Assembly (NCBI GenBank): GCA_041685075.1 | Contig: JAWLGN010000054.1 | Span: 1 to 23,235 of the forward strand | Length of the DNA stretch: 23,235 bases | Source of the DNA: JAMCRM01 sp041685075 | GTDB lineage: Bacteria; Acidobacteriota; Terriglobia; Bryobacterales; Bryobacteraceae | Direction: 5' to 3' | Shown here: positions 7,538 through 15,303 of the stretch, piece by piece | Layout of the letters: the number at the start of each line of letters is the position of its first letter | How positions within the stretch are numbered: the first letter of the stretch is position 1 | The notes under the pieces: generated by a model | The model's database searches: none | What the model was told of the DNA's origin: nothing | Seen by the model: the letters and a program-made list of their open reading frames with translations, nothing else | Made by a program: the position numbers and the translations under genes

Positions 7538-8774
7538 TGGTGCGCACCTCCACCGAGCGCGCGTGCGCTTCCAGTCCCTCGGCGCGCGCCAGCGTAGTGA
7601 TGGCCGGCGCCAGCCCGCGCAGGGCCTGCCGGCTCAGGTGCTGCACCGAGATCACCTTCAGAAAATCGTTCACCGAGAGGCCGCCGCGCAGCCGCGCCGC
7701 GCCCCCGGTGGGCAGTACGTGGTTGGGGCCGGCGGCGTAATCGCCCGCTGCCTCCGGGCTGTAGGGTCCCACGAACACGCCGCCCGCGTGCTTCACTTCG
7801 TCCAGCATCGCGGGTTCGGAAATGCTCAGGTGTTCCGGGGCGAAACGGTTGGCGATCTCCAGCGCCTCCGCCGCCGAGCGCGTCACGATGATGGCCCCGT
7901 TGCGCGCGATGGACTTGCGGGCGACCGCGGCCGTGGGCAGGTCCTTCAACTGCCGCTCCACTTCCTCAGCTACCGCCGCAGCCAGCCGTTTGGAAGTGGT
8001 GACGAGCACGGCCGAGGCGTCGGTGTCGTGCTCGGCCTGAGCCAGCAGGTCCGCCGCCAGGTAGCGTGGCTCGCCATCCTTTGCCACGATCACGATTTCG
8101 GTGGGACCGGCGACGAAGTCGATCCCCACCTCGCCGGCGAGCAGTTTCTTGGCCGCCGCCACGTAGATGTTGCCGGGCCCCACGATGCGGTCCGCGCGCG
8201 GCACCGTGCGGGTGCCGTAGGCGAAGGCGGCGATGGCCTGCGCGCCGCCCATCCGGAAGACGTTCTTCACCTCCAGCACCGCCGCCGTCCCCAATACCTC
8301 GGGAGCGGGGCGCGGGCAGGCGATGGAAATCTGCGGTACTCCCGCCACCTGTGCCGGCACCACGGTCATGAGGATGGTGGAGGGCAGGGGATAGCGCCCC
8401 CCGGGAATGTAGGCCGCCACCGAATCCAGCGGGCGCACCAGTTGCCCCAGCCGCAGCCCCGGCTGCACCTCCAGCATGTGTTCCACCGGCATCTGGAACT
8501 CCGCGAAGGTGCGGATATTCTCCGCCGCGGTCTCCACCGCTTCGCGGAACTGCGGCTCCAGGCGCGAGGCCGCCTTGCGCAGCTCGCGCGCCGGCACTCG
8601 CACCGAATCGCCCTCCAGATCGTCGTACTTGCGGGCGAACTCGACCAGCGCTTTATCGCCGCGCTTCCGCACGGCTTCCAGAATCGGGCGGACAACCGCC
8701 TCGGCTTTGGCCAGCCGGGCCTTTCGGCGCGCCAGCAGCGGCGCCACATCTTTCGACGGCAGGATCCGGATCAT
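7530..8774 (-). CDS. hisD: Histidinol dehydrogenase HisD
   Basis: HisD oxidises L-histidinol to histidine in two NAD-dependent steps using zinc. The 414-residue product starts MIRILPSKDVAPLLARRK and has the family landmarks YIPGGRYPLPST, FRMGGAQAIAAFAYGT, GPGNIYVAAAKKLL, the zinc-site AQAEHDTDA, FAPEHLSI, LSVNDFLKVIS and the C-terminal LEAHARSVEVR. The ATG at 8774 overlaps the hisG stop as ATGA; the in-frame extension upstream is hisG sequence read in another frame. The length is typical. Confidence 0.95.
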   Translation of the reverse strand: MIRILPSKDVAPLLARRKARLAKAEAVVRPILEAVRKRGDKALVEFARKYDDLEGDSVRVPARELRKAASRLEPQFREAVETAAENIRTFAEFQMPVEHMLEVQPGLRLGQLVRPLDSVAAYIPGGRYPLPSTILMTVVPAQVAGVPQISIACPRPAPEVLGTAAVLEVKNVFRMGGAQAIAAFAYGTRTVPRADRIVGPGNIYVAAAKKLLAGEVGIDFVAGPTEIVIVAKDGEPRYLAADLLAQAEHDTDASAVLVTTSKRLAAAVAEEVERQLKDLPTAAVARKSIARNGAIIVTRSAAEALEIANRFAPEHLSISEPAMLDEVKHAGGVFVGPYSPEAAGDYAAGPNHVLPTGGAARLRGGLSVNDFLKVISVQHLSRQALRGLAPAITTLARAEGLEAHARSVEVRTNG

Positions 8775-9637
8775 AACACGATCTTGTTCAATGGGTATTC
8801 GACGATACCTTGCGCCCCCGCGCCCTTCAGCCGTGGGATGATCTCCCGCACGGCCGACTCGTCCAGGATGGTGTTCACCGCCAGCCACTCCGGCTCACTG
8901 AGCTGCGAGACCGTCGGCTGCTTCAGGGCCGGCAGCACCCCCAGCACGGCCTTCAGGTTCTCGCAGTGCACGTTCAGCATCAGCCCTACTTTGCCCAGCG
9001 CCGCAATGGCGCCTTCGAGCAGCATGCGCATATCTTCCAGCTTGTGCCGCTTCCACTCGTCCCGCCACGCTTCGCGGTTGACGATCAACTGCGTGTTGGA
9101 CTCCAGCACCGTATCGATGATCTTGAGCTTGTTGGCGCGCAGGGATGATCCCGTTTCCGTGACCTCCACGATGGCATCGGCCAGCACCGGCGGCTTCACC
9201 TCCGTGGCGCCCCAACTGAATTCCACCTTGGCGTTGACGCCGTGCGCCGCCAGGTACCGCTTCGTGGTGGCCACCAGTTCCGTGGCGATGATCTTGCCCT
9301 CGAGGTCGCCGACGCTGCGGAAGCCGGAGGACTCCGGAACGGCCAGCACCCAGCGCACCTTGCCGAAGCTCTGCTTGGCGTAGATCAGATCGGCGATGGC
9401 CTCCACGTCGGCCCCGTTCTCTTCCACCCAGTCGCGGCCGGTCAGGCCCGCGTCCAGGATGCCGTCCTCCACGTAACGTGCCATCTCCTGTGCGCGGATC
9501 AGCATGCACTCGATCTCCGGGTCGTCGATGGCCGGGAAGTACGAGCGGCTGCTGGTGGTAATGGTGAAACCGGCGCGCCGGAACAGGTCGATGGTGGCGC
9601 TTTCGAGACTGCCTTTGGGAATGCCGAGCTTAAGCAT
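8771..9637 (-). CDS. hisG: ATP phosphoribosyltransferase HisG, long form
   Basis: HisG catalyses the first committed step, joining ATP and PRPP. The 288-residue product starts MLKLGIPKGSLESATIDLF; the PRPP-binding loop is EVTETGSSLRANKLK (about residues 160-174), and a further ~75 residues with a GVLPALKQPTVSQL-type segment form the C-terminal ACT-like regulatory domain. That makes it the long hexameric form (HisGL), which binds histidine for feedback inhibition and does not need HisZ. The ATG at 9637 shares one base with the hisI stop (TGATG) and has GGAGG 9 bases upstream. Feedback inhibition would complement the transcriptional attenuator at 10025-10153. Confidence 0.94.
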   Translation of the reverse strand: MLKLGIPKGSLESATIDLFRRAGFTITTSSRSYFPAIDDPEIECMLIRAQEMARYVEDGILDAGLTGRDWVEENGADVEAIADLIYAKQSFGKVRWVLAVPESSGFRSVGDLEGKIIATELVATTKRYLAAHGVNAKVEFSWGATEVKPPVLADAIVEVTETGSSLRANKLKIIDTVLESNTQLIVNREAWRDEWKRHKLEDMRMLLEGAIAALGKVGLMLNVHCENLKAVLGVLPALKQPTVSQLSEPEWLAVNTILDESAVREIIPRLKGAGAQGIVEYPLNKIVL

Positions 9638-9984
9638 CAGGCTTTGCCTCCGTAGACGGCCGCGGGGTCGTAGGTGCGCGGGTCGGCTTCCACCCAGCGG
9701 CCCTCCTCCAGGCGCCGGTAGAAGCAGCTCTGGTAGCCGGCATGGCAGACGCCGGGGCCGGCCGCCTCCACCCGCACCAGCAGCGCGTCGCCGTCGCAGT
9801 CCGCGCGAATTTCCTTCACCGCCAGGCGATGGCCGGAGGTCTCCCCCTTCAGCCACAGCTTTTGCCGCGAGCGGCTCCAGAACGTGGCGAAGCCCGTTTC
9901 CACGGTCTTGCGGTAGGCCTCCTCGTTCATGAAGCCGACCATGAGCACCCGGCCGGTGGCGTGGTCTTGGATCACCGCCGTCAC
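9637..9984 (-). CDS. hisI: Phosphoribosyl-AMP cyclohydrolase HisI, GTG start assumed downstream of an in-frame TGA
   Basis: HisI opens the adenine ring of PR-AMP. The 115 residues from the GTG at 9984 contain the active-site and metal motifs: WSRSRQKLWLKGETSGH, the acidic DCDGDA, and the cysteines in VCHAGYQSCFYR. There is no HisE domain. In the same frame upstream, an ATG at 10017 begins MILDFGKSD and then TGA (9988-9990), followed by LVTAVIQDHATG. Family members commonly read LDF-K-GGL-AVVQD here, so the TGA occupies the place of a Gly, one base change from GGA. Either translation starts at the GTG, which has no visible Shine-Dalgarno, or the gene carries a nonsense mutation or sequencing error. 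It is the first structural gene after the attenuator. Confidence 0.85.
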   Translation of the reverse strand: MTAVIQDHATGRVLMVGFMNEEAYRKTVETGFATFWSRSRQKLWLKGETSGHRLAVKEIRADCDGDALLVRVEAAGPGVCHAGYQSCFYRRLEEGRWVEADPRTYDPAAVYGGKA

Positions 9985-10024
9985 CAGTCAGTCCGATTTA
10001 CCGAAATCCAGAATCATGCAGCCG

Positions 10025-10056
10025 AAAACAAAAAAGCCCGCCGAACCGGGGCGGGC
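10025..10056 (-). terminator. Intrinsic terminator of the his attenuator
   Basis: On the minus strand, GCCCGCC (10056-10050) pairs perfectly with GGCGGGC (10042-10036) around a 7-base loop, followed directly by six Ts, a G and four Ts (10035-10025). It lies 28 bases after the leader-peptide stop and 8 bases before the ATG at 10017 that opens the hisI frame, so it would abort transcription before the structural genes. It is the 3:4 hairpin of the attenuator. Confidence 0.9.
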
Positions 10057-10099
10057 GTCCTTTCCATTTGGGTGTGGAGTGCGCTTAGAACACCGCCCC
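10048..10099 (-). promoter_or_regulatory. Predicted antiterminator pairing of the his attenuator
   Basis: GGGGCGG (10099-10093), within leader codons 18-21, is exactly complementary to CCGCCCC (10054-10048), which is most of the 5' arm and adjoining loop of the terminator. The two structures are mutually exclusive. A ribosome stalled at the His codons (10135-10118) would leave GGGGCGG free to pair and allow readthrough. A ribosome reaching the stop at 10087-10085 would cover it and let the terminator form. A competing upstream hairpin is possible, for example GTGCG (10116-10112) with CGCAC (10083-10079). Pairings were read by eye; energies were not computed. Confidence 0.75.
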
Positions 10100-10153
10100 T
10101 GGCACGTGAATCGCACCATGATGATGGTGGTGATGCCCGGCGACGGTGATCAT
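10085..10153 (-). CDS. hisL: Histidine operon leader peptide (His-rich attenuator peptide)
   Basis: A 22-codon frame, ATG at 10153 to TAA at 10085, encodes MITVAG, six consecutive His (10135-10118), then GAIHVPGAVF with a seventh His. Its only plausible role is to sense charged His-tRNA: ribosomes stall in the His run when histidine is scarce. It is followed by an antiterminator and an intrinsic terminator just upstream of hisI, the arrangement established for the enterobacterial his operon (E. coli hisL has seven His in a row). There is no Shine-Dalgarno; the promoter -10 box ends 7 bases before the ATG, so the predicted transcript begins at or next to the start codon. The peptide is not expected to have a separate function. 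Confidence 0.93.
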   Translation of the reverse strand: MITVAGHHHHHHGAIHVPGAVF

Positions 10154-10160
10154 AAAAACG

Positions 10161-10189
10161 AGTATAGCGGGTTGTATGGAAAAACGCAA
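10161..10189 (-). promoter_or_regulatory. Sigma70-type promoter of the his operon
   Basis: On the minus strand, TTGCGT (10189-10184) and TATACT (10166-10161) are separated by exactly 17 bases. The expected start of transcription, about 7 bases after the -10 box, is at 10154-10153, the A of the hisL ATG. The promoter lies in the gap after the 10243-11613 gene, so the his operon can be transcribed independently of it. Confidence 0.75.
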
Positions 10190-10242
10190 AAACCGCCGCG
10201 GCGTAGCAGTCCATGGGCGCGGCATCGACGACCGCTTCGAAG

Positions 10243-11613
10243 CTACTGGGGGATGCCGGGCGGCTGGGACGCGCCGGGCCGCCCTGCCGGGGATGCTATG
10301 TCGCGTCCCCGGGCGGTTGCCTCCGGGGCGGGACGCACAGCCACCGCCGTCGTCTCCACCGGCAGCGCGTCGCGGCTGGAGACCCGCAGCAGCACCTCCC
10401 AGTCGGATGGGAATGGCTTGTCCGGGGCGGCCGCGCGAATACGATCGCGGATGCCGCGCATCTCCGTGGGCTCGGTGAAGAACTGGACCGCCCCGGCTGT
10501 TCCCGCGCTGGTCGCACCGGACAGAAGCAGGGTCTTAAAACCGTACGGCGAGGTCAGCATCTTCAGCACGCCATACTCCACCCGCATTCCCTCTCCGGCA
10601 GGGCGCTGGTGGCGGTAGAATGCCTGCTCGCCGTCGAGCGGCTGCTCGTTCCGAATCCCGCCCCGTGCGATGGCGAAGTTCGACTTGGCGTCGTCCAGGT
10701 ACGACCAGTCGTTGCTGGAAGGCCCGCCCAGCACGATCAGGTCGCGCCGCTGCACCTGGTCCCAGTTCAGTAAACGGCTCTGGGAGAGCCGTCCGGAGCG
10801 CCCCAACCGCTGAAACAGCCGGCCCAGATGATAGGCTCCCACGGCTTCCCCGATCCCGGTATAGCCCTCGCGCGAAACCGTCAGGAAGTGATGCGGGAGA
10901 GTCCGGTCGAACTGCTTCAGCGCAAAACCGAAACTGTCGAGCAGTTCGCGCGGCGCACGGGCCCGCCCCTCGGATTCGCCGGTCGGTTGATCCACCGCGG
11001 AGCCGTAAAAGGTGACGATCGGAGGGTTGCTCAACACCAGTAGGGTCTCCCGGCTCGGGATCGTGCCGAGCGTTCCCAGCAGATCCGAGTAACACTCGTA
11101 TTCCGCTGCTCCGCGCTCGCCGGCCAGGCGCTCCACCGCCAGCCAGGCCGCGCATCCGGCCGACACGATCAGCCCCGTAACCAAGGCGGCGAACGCCAGC
11201 CGCCAGCGCCGGCTCAGCGGCACGCTTGCAGGCGAGGCCTCGGGAGCAGGCTCGCGCCGGCGAAACACCGGCACGTAGCTGCCCTTCGGTATCTCGATGA
11301 TCACCGGCTCGTGCCGGCCCTCGTTGGAAAAATACGCTTCCAGGCGCTTCCGCAGTTCGCGCGCCTCGACCCGGACAATGTTGTCTTCGCTCAGGTTGTA
11401 ATCCGGCGGGCGGCCGAACACGCGCGTACCGATGAACTGCGCGGTCAACTCCTCGTGCCGGCCGAGAATGGCGTTTTCGCAAGCGTACAGCAGAAAGGCG
11501 CGGAGCTTGGGCCCGCGGCGAAAATAGGAACTCTCCGCCACCCGTTGCGCCAGTTGCCAGTGCGGGTCGGGGTGTGCCGACTGCGTAAGCGGCCCGGGCG
11601 CTAACTCACTCAT
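10243..11613 (-). CDS. Membrane-anchored putative transcriptional regulator (N-terminal winged-helix-like domain)
   Basis: A 456-residue protein in three parts. Residues about 20-117 (ending VRVEARELRKRLEAYF and IIEIPKGSYVPVF) match the N-terminal DNA-binding-like module often seen in Acidobacteria and Rhizobiales proteins annotated as adenylate cyclase or TolB-like regulators. A single hydrophobic helix follows at about 138-160. Residues after it form a domain probably outside the cytoplasm, with LLVLSNPPIVTFYGSA, RDLIVLGGPSSNDWS and LLSGATSAGTAGAVQFF, which I do not recognise; the last ~40 residues are Pro/Ala/Arg-rich and low in complexity. A CadC/ToxR-like one-component membrane regulator is the best guess. 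It is divergent from the TonB-dependent receptor at 11857, a possible target. No strong Shine-Dalgarno precedes the ATG. Confidence 0.75.
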   Translation of the reverse strand: MSELAPGPLTQSAHPDPHWQLAQRVAESSYFRRGPKLRAFLLYACENAILGRHEELTAQFIGTRVFGRPPDYNLSEDNIVRVEARELRKRLEAYFSNEGRHEPVIIEIPKGSYVPVFRRREPAPEASPASVPLSRRWRLAFAALVTGLIVSAGCAAWLAVERLAGERGAAEYECYSDLLGTLGTIPSRETLLVLSNPPIVTFYGSAVDQPTGESEGRARAPRELLDSFGFALKQFDRTLPHHFLTVSREGYTGIGEAVGAYHLGRLFQRLGRSGRLSQSRLLNWDQVQRRDLIVLGGPSSNDWSYLDDAKSNFAIARGGIRNEQPLDGEQAFYRHQRPAGEGMRVEYGVLKMLTSPYGFKTLLLSGATSAGTAGAVQFFTEPTEMRGIRDRIRAAAPDKPFPSDWEVLLRVSSRDALPVETTAVAVRPAPEATARGRDIASPAGRPGASQPPGIPQ

Positions 11614-11664
11614 CTGAAGAGGCCGTTCCGTAAGATGAATGTAAAGAGCCTCAAAGTCTCAATC

Positions 11665-11694
11665 AGTATACGGCACTTTTCGCGGCCTCGGCAA
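11665..11694 (-). promoter_or_regulatory. Possible promoter of the membrane-anchored regulator gene
   Basis: On the minus strand, TATACT (11670-11665) is preceded by TTGCCG (11694-11689) with an 18-base spacer. The implied 5' leader is about 45 bases. The -10 box is good, the -35 box only four of six. Confidence 0.45.
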
Positions 11695-11765
11695 CACGAG
11701 CCGGTCGTTTGCCTTCCTCGATGCACCGCCGCGGCGGTTCACGCGTGTTCTTACCGCTAGCTCAC

Positions 11766-11794
11766 TTGAAATCGGCCGGGACCCCGGCGATGAT
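11766..11794 (+). promoter_or_regulatory. Possible promoter of the first TonB-dependent receptor
   Basis: TTGAAA (11766-11771) and GATGAT (11789-11794) are 17 bases apart, about 60 bases upstream of the TTG start at 11857. The -35 is strong and the -10 weak. The 243-base divergent region has no other obvious candidate on this strand. Confidence 0.35.
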
Positions 11795-11856
11795 CGCACA
11801 GGCGGAGCGCCGGCGTGTGTGCCGGTAGCTTCATAACTCTATCGCGGAGGTGAGAT

Positions 11857-14800
11857 TTGAGATTCGTGCAATCTATGGTTCTGTTCGTGACCATCTGCGG
11901 CCTGGCCGCCGGGCAGGACTACCGGGCCACAGTACAGGGCCTCGTGACAGATTCCAGCGATGCGATCGTCAGCGGGGCCGGGGTCACCCTGCTGAGGAAC
12001 AGCACCGGGGTCACCACGTTCAAGCAGACCAACAGCTTAGGCCAGTACCGCTTCGACTTTGTCGAGCCGGGCACCTATACGCTAACGGCTGAATTGCCCG
12101 GCTTCACCAAGAGTGTGGTCTCGAACGTACTGGTGCAAACGCGGGGCGACGTTACCGTCGATTTTGTTCTCAAACCCGGCGGTGTCACCGAGGCGGTGAC
12201 GGTCACCGCCGATCCGGTCGCGCTGCAATTCAACACCAGTTCCAAGGAACTGATGGTGGACCGCAAACAGTTGACCGAACTGCCGGTGATGGCTCGCAAC
12301 CCGTTTACGCTCGCGGTTCTGGATCCGGCGGTGCAAAACACCTACCCGGGCGAGCGGAACCCGTTCTATATGTGGGCGGCCAGCCAATTGAACATTGGAG
12401 GGCGTACTGCCCGGCAGAACGACTTGCTGATCGATGGCGCGCCCGTGCAGGTAGGGCCGAAGGGTTCCTACACCCCCACCATGGACTCGGTCCAGGAGTT
12501 TACCATTCAACAGAACAGCGTGGACGCCGAATATGGCCACACCGCCGGCGGCATCGTCAGCATGGCCATGCGCGAAGGCACCAACGAGGTCCACGGCACT
12601 CTGTATTACTTCGGGCGGAACCCATCCCTGAACGCCGCCGACAACGCCCTCACCCATGTGCGCAGCCAGGTCCGCAACCACGCCTGGGGCGGCACCGTCG
12701 GCGGCCCCATCCTGAAGAACCGCCTGTTCACTTTCTTCGCCTACGAGGGCTGGAAGATGAAGGAGCCGCTCACCACCTACTACACCCTGCCCACCGACCT
12801 GGAGCGCAGCGGCGATTTTTCCAAATCGCTGAACAACATCGGCGGCCTGCGCACCATCTACGACCCCGACACCACTGTCTTCGACGCTGCCAACAACAAA
12901 GCTACCCGCCTGCCGTTCGCCGGCAACGTGATTCCCGCCGCGCGGATCGACCCGACGGCGAAGACGATGATGCAGCAGATCTGGACGCCGAACAATGCCG
13001 GCGACACCATCACCGGCCTGAACAACTTCAAGGCCAGCTATTCGGGCCTGGTGGACTACTGGAATTTTTCCAACCGCACCGACTGGCAAGTCAGCGACAC
13101 ACTGAAGGTGTACGGCCGCTACAGCCGCTTCCGCTCCCAGCCCGACCAGGAAGACTACACCCCCAACCAGTCGCTCGCCATGCCCAATAGCCGGGGTGGT
13201 CTCATGAGCTCGAGCAACATAGCCGGCGACGCGGTTTGGACCGTCAACGCGAACACCGTCATCAACGCGCGGTTCAGTTACGCGGGCTTCGCCGACAACT
13301 ACGACTCGCCCAAGCAGAAGATCGGCCTCGACGGGCTCTCGCAGTATTGGCCCGGCAACGAGTGGTACATGCCCTACGCCGAGGGCGCGCCCGACGTTTA
13401 CTTCCCCGCGCTCAACATCGGCGGCAACAGCTTCGGGAGGGGCTCCTACTGGGTCCAGGAGCCGCACAACTACAACTGGAGCGTCAAGGTGTCCCGGTAC
13501 CACGGCAAGCACAATATCAAAGCGGGCTTCGAGAGCCGCCACCAGCGCATGTTCGGGGCCTATCCCAACCTGATGGGGTTCACCTTCGGAGCGGGAACGA
13601 CCGCGGATACGTTCCTCTCGCCGGATACCGGCAGGAGCGGCGATCCATATGCAACCTTCCTGCTCGGCGCCATCGACGACAGCTCGTCGTCGACCTTCAC
13701 TTCCTGGCAGGATCTCGCCCTGGACTACTACGGCGCCTATATCCAGGACGACTTCAAGGTGAGCCGCAATCTCACCCTGAACCTCGGCCTGCGCTACGAA
13801 TACGAGGGCGCGCCGGTGGACAAGGAGAACCGGTACAGCCGCTACCTGGACCTGACCGACCCGATTCCGGAGATGCAGGCCGCTCCGCCCGCCATCCCGG
13901 AGTGGATCAACCAGCTCCGCGGCAAACCGGCGGCCTTCAACGGCGCCTGGGTCTTCGCCGACGAGAACCACCGCAGCCAGTACTCGCCGCAGCGGACCAA
14001 CTGGTCGCCGCGCGCCGGCCTGGCGCTGCGCCTGAACGAAAAGACCGCGCTGCAGGCCGGGTATGCCCGCTACGTGGTCTTTCCCTCCACGGTCAAGGAC
14101 GGCATGATCGGCAAGGCGAATTTTCCAGGCTTCAGCGTCACCTCGAATCCGCTTCCGGCGCTGGAAGGCATCCCGCAGGCCAGGCTCTCCGACCCGTTTC
14201 CGTCCACCAACCCGCTGCTGCCGGTGGTCGGCCGCTCCTTGGGCCGCTACACCAGCCTGGGCAACGCCGTCTCCTGGTATCAGCAGGATTACAGAAACGG
14301 CACCAACGACCGGTTCAATTTCACGATCCAGCGAGAGCTGCCCGGGCGTTTCAGGGCCGACGCGACTTTCTTTATGCATTTCGCCCACAACGTGGACCTC
14401 TCCACCACCTGGGACTCCAAGCCGATCAACATGGCCGATCCGAACTTCATCTACAACTTGAAGGGCGAAGTGCACGAAACCGTCCCGAACCCCTTCTATA
14501 ACTATCTGACGCCGGACAAGTTTCCCGGAGCGTTGCGCTATAGGGCGGAAATCCAGGTGCTGGATCTGCTGCGAACGTACCCGCATTACGGCGACCTGCG
14601 CCTGGACCCGGCCAATGGCGGCAAGCATCGCTACTCGGCGCTCCAACTTCGGGTGCAGCGGGCTTTCGCCAACGGCATGAGCGTGCTGTGGGCCTACAAC
14701 TACAACCAGGAGCGGGTCGCGTGGTTCCAGAACGACCTGGCCTGGTACGCGTTCAAGCCCATCTGGCGCGACGGCGAGAACTTCCGCCATCGCATGGTGT

Positions 14801-15288
14801 ACGCCGGCACGGTCGATCTGCCGTTCGGTAAGGGCCGGGCGCTGATGAGCGACATGCACCCGGTGCTGAATGCGATTCTGGGCGGGTGGTCCACCAGCTC
14901 GATGCTTCAGATCACCTCCGGCACGCTCTCGAACTTCTTCGGGGGCATTCTCGTCGATGGAGAGCCGCGGGTCTCCAGCCCCACGCCCCAGCAGCGGTTC
15001 AACCCTGCGGCCTTCAAGCCACTCCCGGCCTTCACGGTGCGCACCGCGCCGCTGAATTTCGCCGGTGTGGGCGGGCCGCGAACCTGGAACCTCGACACCA
15101 CGTTGGCGAAGAGCTTCCCTATCCGGGAACGCTTCAACCTGGAGTTCCGCCTGGAGGCCTACAACCTGACCAACAGCTTCATCTGGGGTATGCCGAACAA
15201 CAACGTCCTCAGCTCGGCGTTTGGCCGGTGCACCTCGCAGCAAAACAAGGGCCGGCAAATGCAGTATACGCTGCGCCTGGTGTTTTAG
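11857..15288 (+). CDS. TonB-dependent receptor, Oar-like, with carboxypeptidase-regulatory-like N-terminal domain
   Basis: A 1143-residue outer-membrane protein. A TTG start at 11857 is chosen because GGAGG lies 6 bases upstream and it gives a complete signal peptide (MRFVQSMVLFVTICGLAAG, cleavage near residue 19). Residues about 21-105 are a beta-sandwich CarboxypepD_reg-like domain (GLVTDSSDAIVSGAGVTLL, YRFDFVEPGTYTLTAELPGF). A plug-like region follows with LTELPVMARNPFTLAVLDPA and IGGRTARQNDLLIDGAPV (to about residue 195), then a long beta-barrel rich in Tyr, Asn and Gly, ending in MQYTLRLVF with the C-terminal Phe expected of BAM substrates. This family is strongly expanded in Acidobacteria. 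The ligand cannot be inferred; there is no SusD partner here. It converges on a second receptor. Confidence 0.9.
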   Translation: MRFVQSMVLFVTICGLAAGQDYRATVQGLVTDSSDAIVSGAGVTLLRNSTGVTTFKQTNSLGQYRFDFVEPGTYTLTAELPGFTKSVVSNVLVQTRGDVTVDFVLKPGGVTEAVTVTADPVALQFNTSSKELMVDRKQLTELPVMARNPFTLAVLDPAVQNTYPGERNPFYMWAASQLNIGGRTARQNDLLIDGAPVQVGPKGSYTPTMDSVQEFTIQQNSVDAEYGHTAGGIVSMAMREGTNEVHGTLYYFGRNPSLNAADNALTHVRSQVRNHAWGGTVGGPILKNRLFTFFAYEGWKMKEPLTTYYTLPTDLERSGDFSKSLNNIGGLRTIYDPDTTVFDAANNKATRLPFAGNVIPAARIDPTAKTMMQQIWTPNNAGDTITGLNNFKASYSGLVDYWNFSNRTDWQVSDTLKVYGRYSRFRSQPDQEDYTPNQSLAMPNSRGGLMSSSNIAGDAVWTVNANTVINARFSYAGFADNYDSPKQKIGLDGLSQYWPGNEWYMPYAEGAPDVYFPALNIGGNSFGRGSYWVQEPHNYNWSVKVSRYHGKHNIKAGFESRHQRMFGAYPNLMGFTFGAGTTADTFLSPDTGRSGDPYATFLLGAIDDSSSSTFTSWQDLALDYYGAYIQDDFKVSRNLTLNLGLRYEYEGAPVDKENRYSRYLDLTDPIPEMQAAPPAIPEWINQLRGKPAAFNGAWVFADENHRSQYSPQRTNWSPRAGLALRLNEKTALQAGYARYVVFPSTVKDGMIGKANFPGFSVTSNPLPALEGIPQARLSDPFPSTNPLLPVVGRSLGRYTSLGNAVSWYQQDYRNGTNDRFNFTIQRELPGRFRADATFFMHFAHNVDLSTTWDSKPINMADPNFIYNLKGEVHETVPNPFYNYLTPDKFPGALRYRAEIQVLDLLRTYPHYGDLRLDPANGGKHRYSALQLRVQRAFANGMSVLWAYNYNQERVAWFQNDLAWYAFKPIWRDGENFRHRMVYAGTVDLPFGKGRALMSDMHPVLNAILGGWSTSSMLQITSGTLSNFFGGILVDGEPRVSSPTPQQRFNPAAFKPLPAFTVRTAPLNFAGVGGPRTWNLDTTLAKSFPIRERFNLEFRLEAYNLTNSFIWGMPNNNVLSSAFGRCTSQQNKGRQMQYTLRLVF

Positions 15289-15303
15289 GTCGAGCGGCGC
15301 ATG

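Noticed and set aside
10036..10056. Terminator hairpin read as the end of the upstream regulator gene (10243-11613)
   Set aside because: It lies about 190 bases beyond that gene's stop, downstream of a separate promoter and the His-run leader, and pairs with the leader; attenuation explains it better.
10118..10135. The CAT/CAC run as an engineered His tag or simple microsatellite
   Set aside because: It is in frame within a start-to-stop peptide behind a promoter, mixes CAT and CAC codons, and is followed by a matching antiterminator and terminator before his genes. Vector or tag sequence would not have that context.
10014..10214. 66-codon minus-strand frame through the his leader region
   Set aside because: It is in a different frame from both hisL and hisI, has no ribosome binding site, and overlaps the promoter, leader peptide and terminator that explain the region.
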